Shown piece after piece: positions 4,995 to 5,362 of a DNA stretch of 5,362 bases (positions are counted from its first letter, which is position 1; each line of letters opens with the position of its first letter). Under the pieces are notes generated by a model. That model was not told the DNA's origin, made no database searches, and saw only the letters and a list, made by a program, of their open reading frames with translations. Source of the stretch: Verrucomicrobiota bacterium. Lineage in GTDB: Bacteria > Verrucomicrobiota > Verrucomicrobiia > Chthoniobacterales > UBA10450. The stretch is from the NCBI GenBank assembly GCA_003219925.1, contig QHQU01000109.1:1-5362 (forward strand). The letters are read 5' to 3'. The position numbers and the translations under genes are program-made.

Positions 4995-5362
4995 ATGGCT
5001 GCAGAGACGCTTTCTAAACTACACGCAGCCGTGCGCGACGTGCCCGATTTTCCAAAAACCGGAATTATTTTTAAGGATATCACCCCAATTCTGAAAGATG
5101 GCGCGTTATTCCGCGCCTCGGTTGATATTTTTCTGCACCAATTGCGCAACAAGCGAATCGATAAAATCGTCGGCATCGACGCGCGTGGGTTTCTTTTTGG
5201 TTCTGCCGTTGCCTACGAGCTTGGCATCGGCTTCGTGCCGTTGCGCAAAAAGGGGCGGCTCCCCTATCGGACCGAAAGCGCGAGGTATTCGCTCGAGTAC
5301 GGCGAAGCCGAAATGGAGTTGCACATCGACGCGATCGAGCACGGCGAAAAAGTGGTATTGAT
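4995..5362 (+). CDS. apt: Adenine phosphoribosyltransferase (3' end missing)
   Basis: Converts adenine and phosphoribosyl pyrophosphate (PRPP) to AMP in purine salvage, in the cytoplasm. The frame is open from ATG 4995 to the right edge: 122 codons out of about 170-180 for the family. Clear family motifs are VRDVPDFPKTGIIFKDITPIL (13-33, the adenine-contacting hood region), KIVGIDARGFLFGSAVAYEL (57-76), GFVPLRKKGRLPYRT (79-93), and YSLEYGEAEMELHIDAIEHG (98-117). It ends at EKVVL, just before the expected Asp-Asp/Thr-Gly-Gly PRPP-binding loop, which must lie outside the window. The usual FPKPGI reads FPKTGI here. The start matches the family N-terminus closely. An in-frame TTG at 4956 is possible but would add unsupported residues. 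No Shine-Dalgarno sequence precedes the ATG. It is divergent from the hem operon, with 90 bases between the two starts, and no functional link to heme synthesis is evident. Confidence 0.95.
   Translation, partial: MAAETLSKLHAAVRDVPDFPKTGIIFKDITPILKDGALFRASVDIFLHQLRNKRIDKIVGIDARGFLFGSAVAYELGIGFVPLRKKGRLPYRTESARYSLEYGEAEMELHIDAIEHGEKVVL

Noticed and set aside
5106..5342. 78-codon minus-strand frame opposite apt
   Set aside because: Antisense to the well-conserved apt coding sequence; no supporting motif or start context.

Overview
The window is a densely packed bacterial chromosomal region of moderate-to-high GC, almost entirely coding. It looks ordinary in content (tetrapyrrole biosynthesis plus purine salvage) but has several unusual junctions. 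No rRNA, tRNA, CRISPR array, insertion sequence or phage gene is visible. The best guess for the source is a member of the Verrucomicrobia/PVC group. This rests on the short, Chlamydia-like glutamyl-tRNA reductase, the CobA-HemD fusion and the near absence of Shine-Dalgarno sequences. It is inference from gene style, not a phylogenetic result.

Layout: five genes lie head to tail on the minus strand, read from right to left. They are a HemX/CcsA-type membrane protein (4904 to 4119), glutamyl-tRNA reductase hemA (4122 to 3052), hydroxymethylbilane synthase hemC (3042 to 2089), a fused uroporphyrinogen-III C-methyltransferase/uroporphyrinogen-III synthase (2102 to 579), and a GrpE-like protein that runs off the left edge (575 to 1). 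The junctions are a 4-base ATGA overlap, a 9-base gap, a 14-base overlap and a 3-base gap, so one polycistronic, translationally coupled operon is very likely. Facing away on the plus strand, apt (adenine phosphoribosyltransferase) starts at 4995 and runs off the right edge. The 90 bases between the two transcription units are the only real intergenic space and hold a nested inverted repeat plus weak promoter-like hexamers for both directions. No gene-free stretch exceeds 300 bases.

How the genes work together: HemA makes glutamate-1-semialdehyde from glutamyl-tRNA. HemC polymerises porphobilinogen to hydroxymethylbilane. The HemD half of the fusion closes it to uroporphyrinogen III, the branch-point between heme and siroheme/corrinoids, and the CobA half diverts uroporphyrinogen III to precorrin-2. 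The HemX-type protein is the membrane partner often found beside hemA. HemL and HemB, needed between HemA and HemC, are not in the window. The GrpE-like gene is an unexpected last member.

Most interesting features: a HemA lacking most of its C-terminal dimerisation domain; a perfect 7-bp hairpin that presents the hemC GTG start codon in its loop and may be an inserted palindromic repeat; hemA and hemC lying in one reading frame separated by a single TAG; and a nested palindrome in the hemX/apt divergent region. I did not find a convincing wholly new system.
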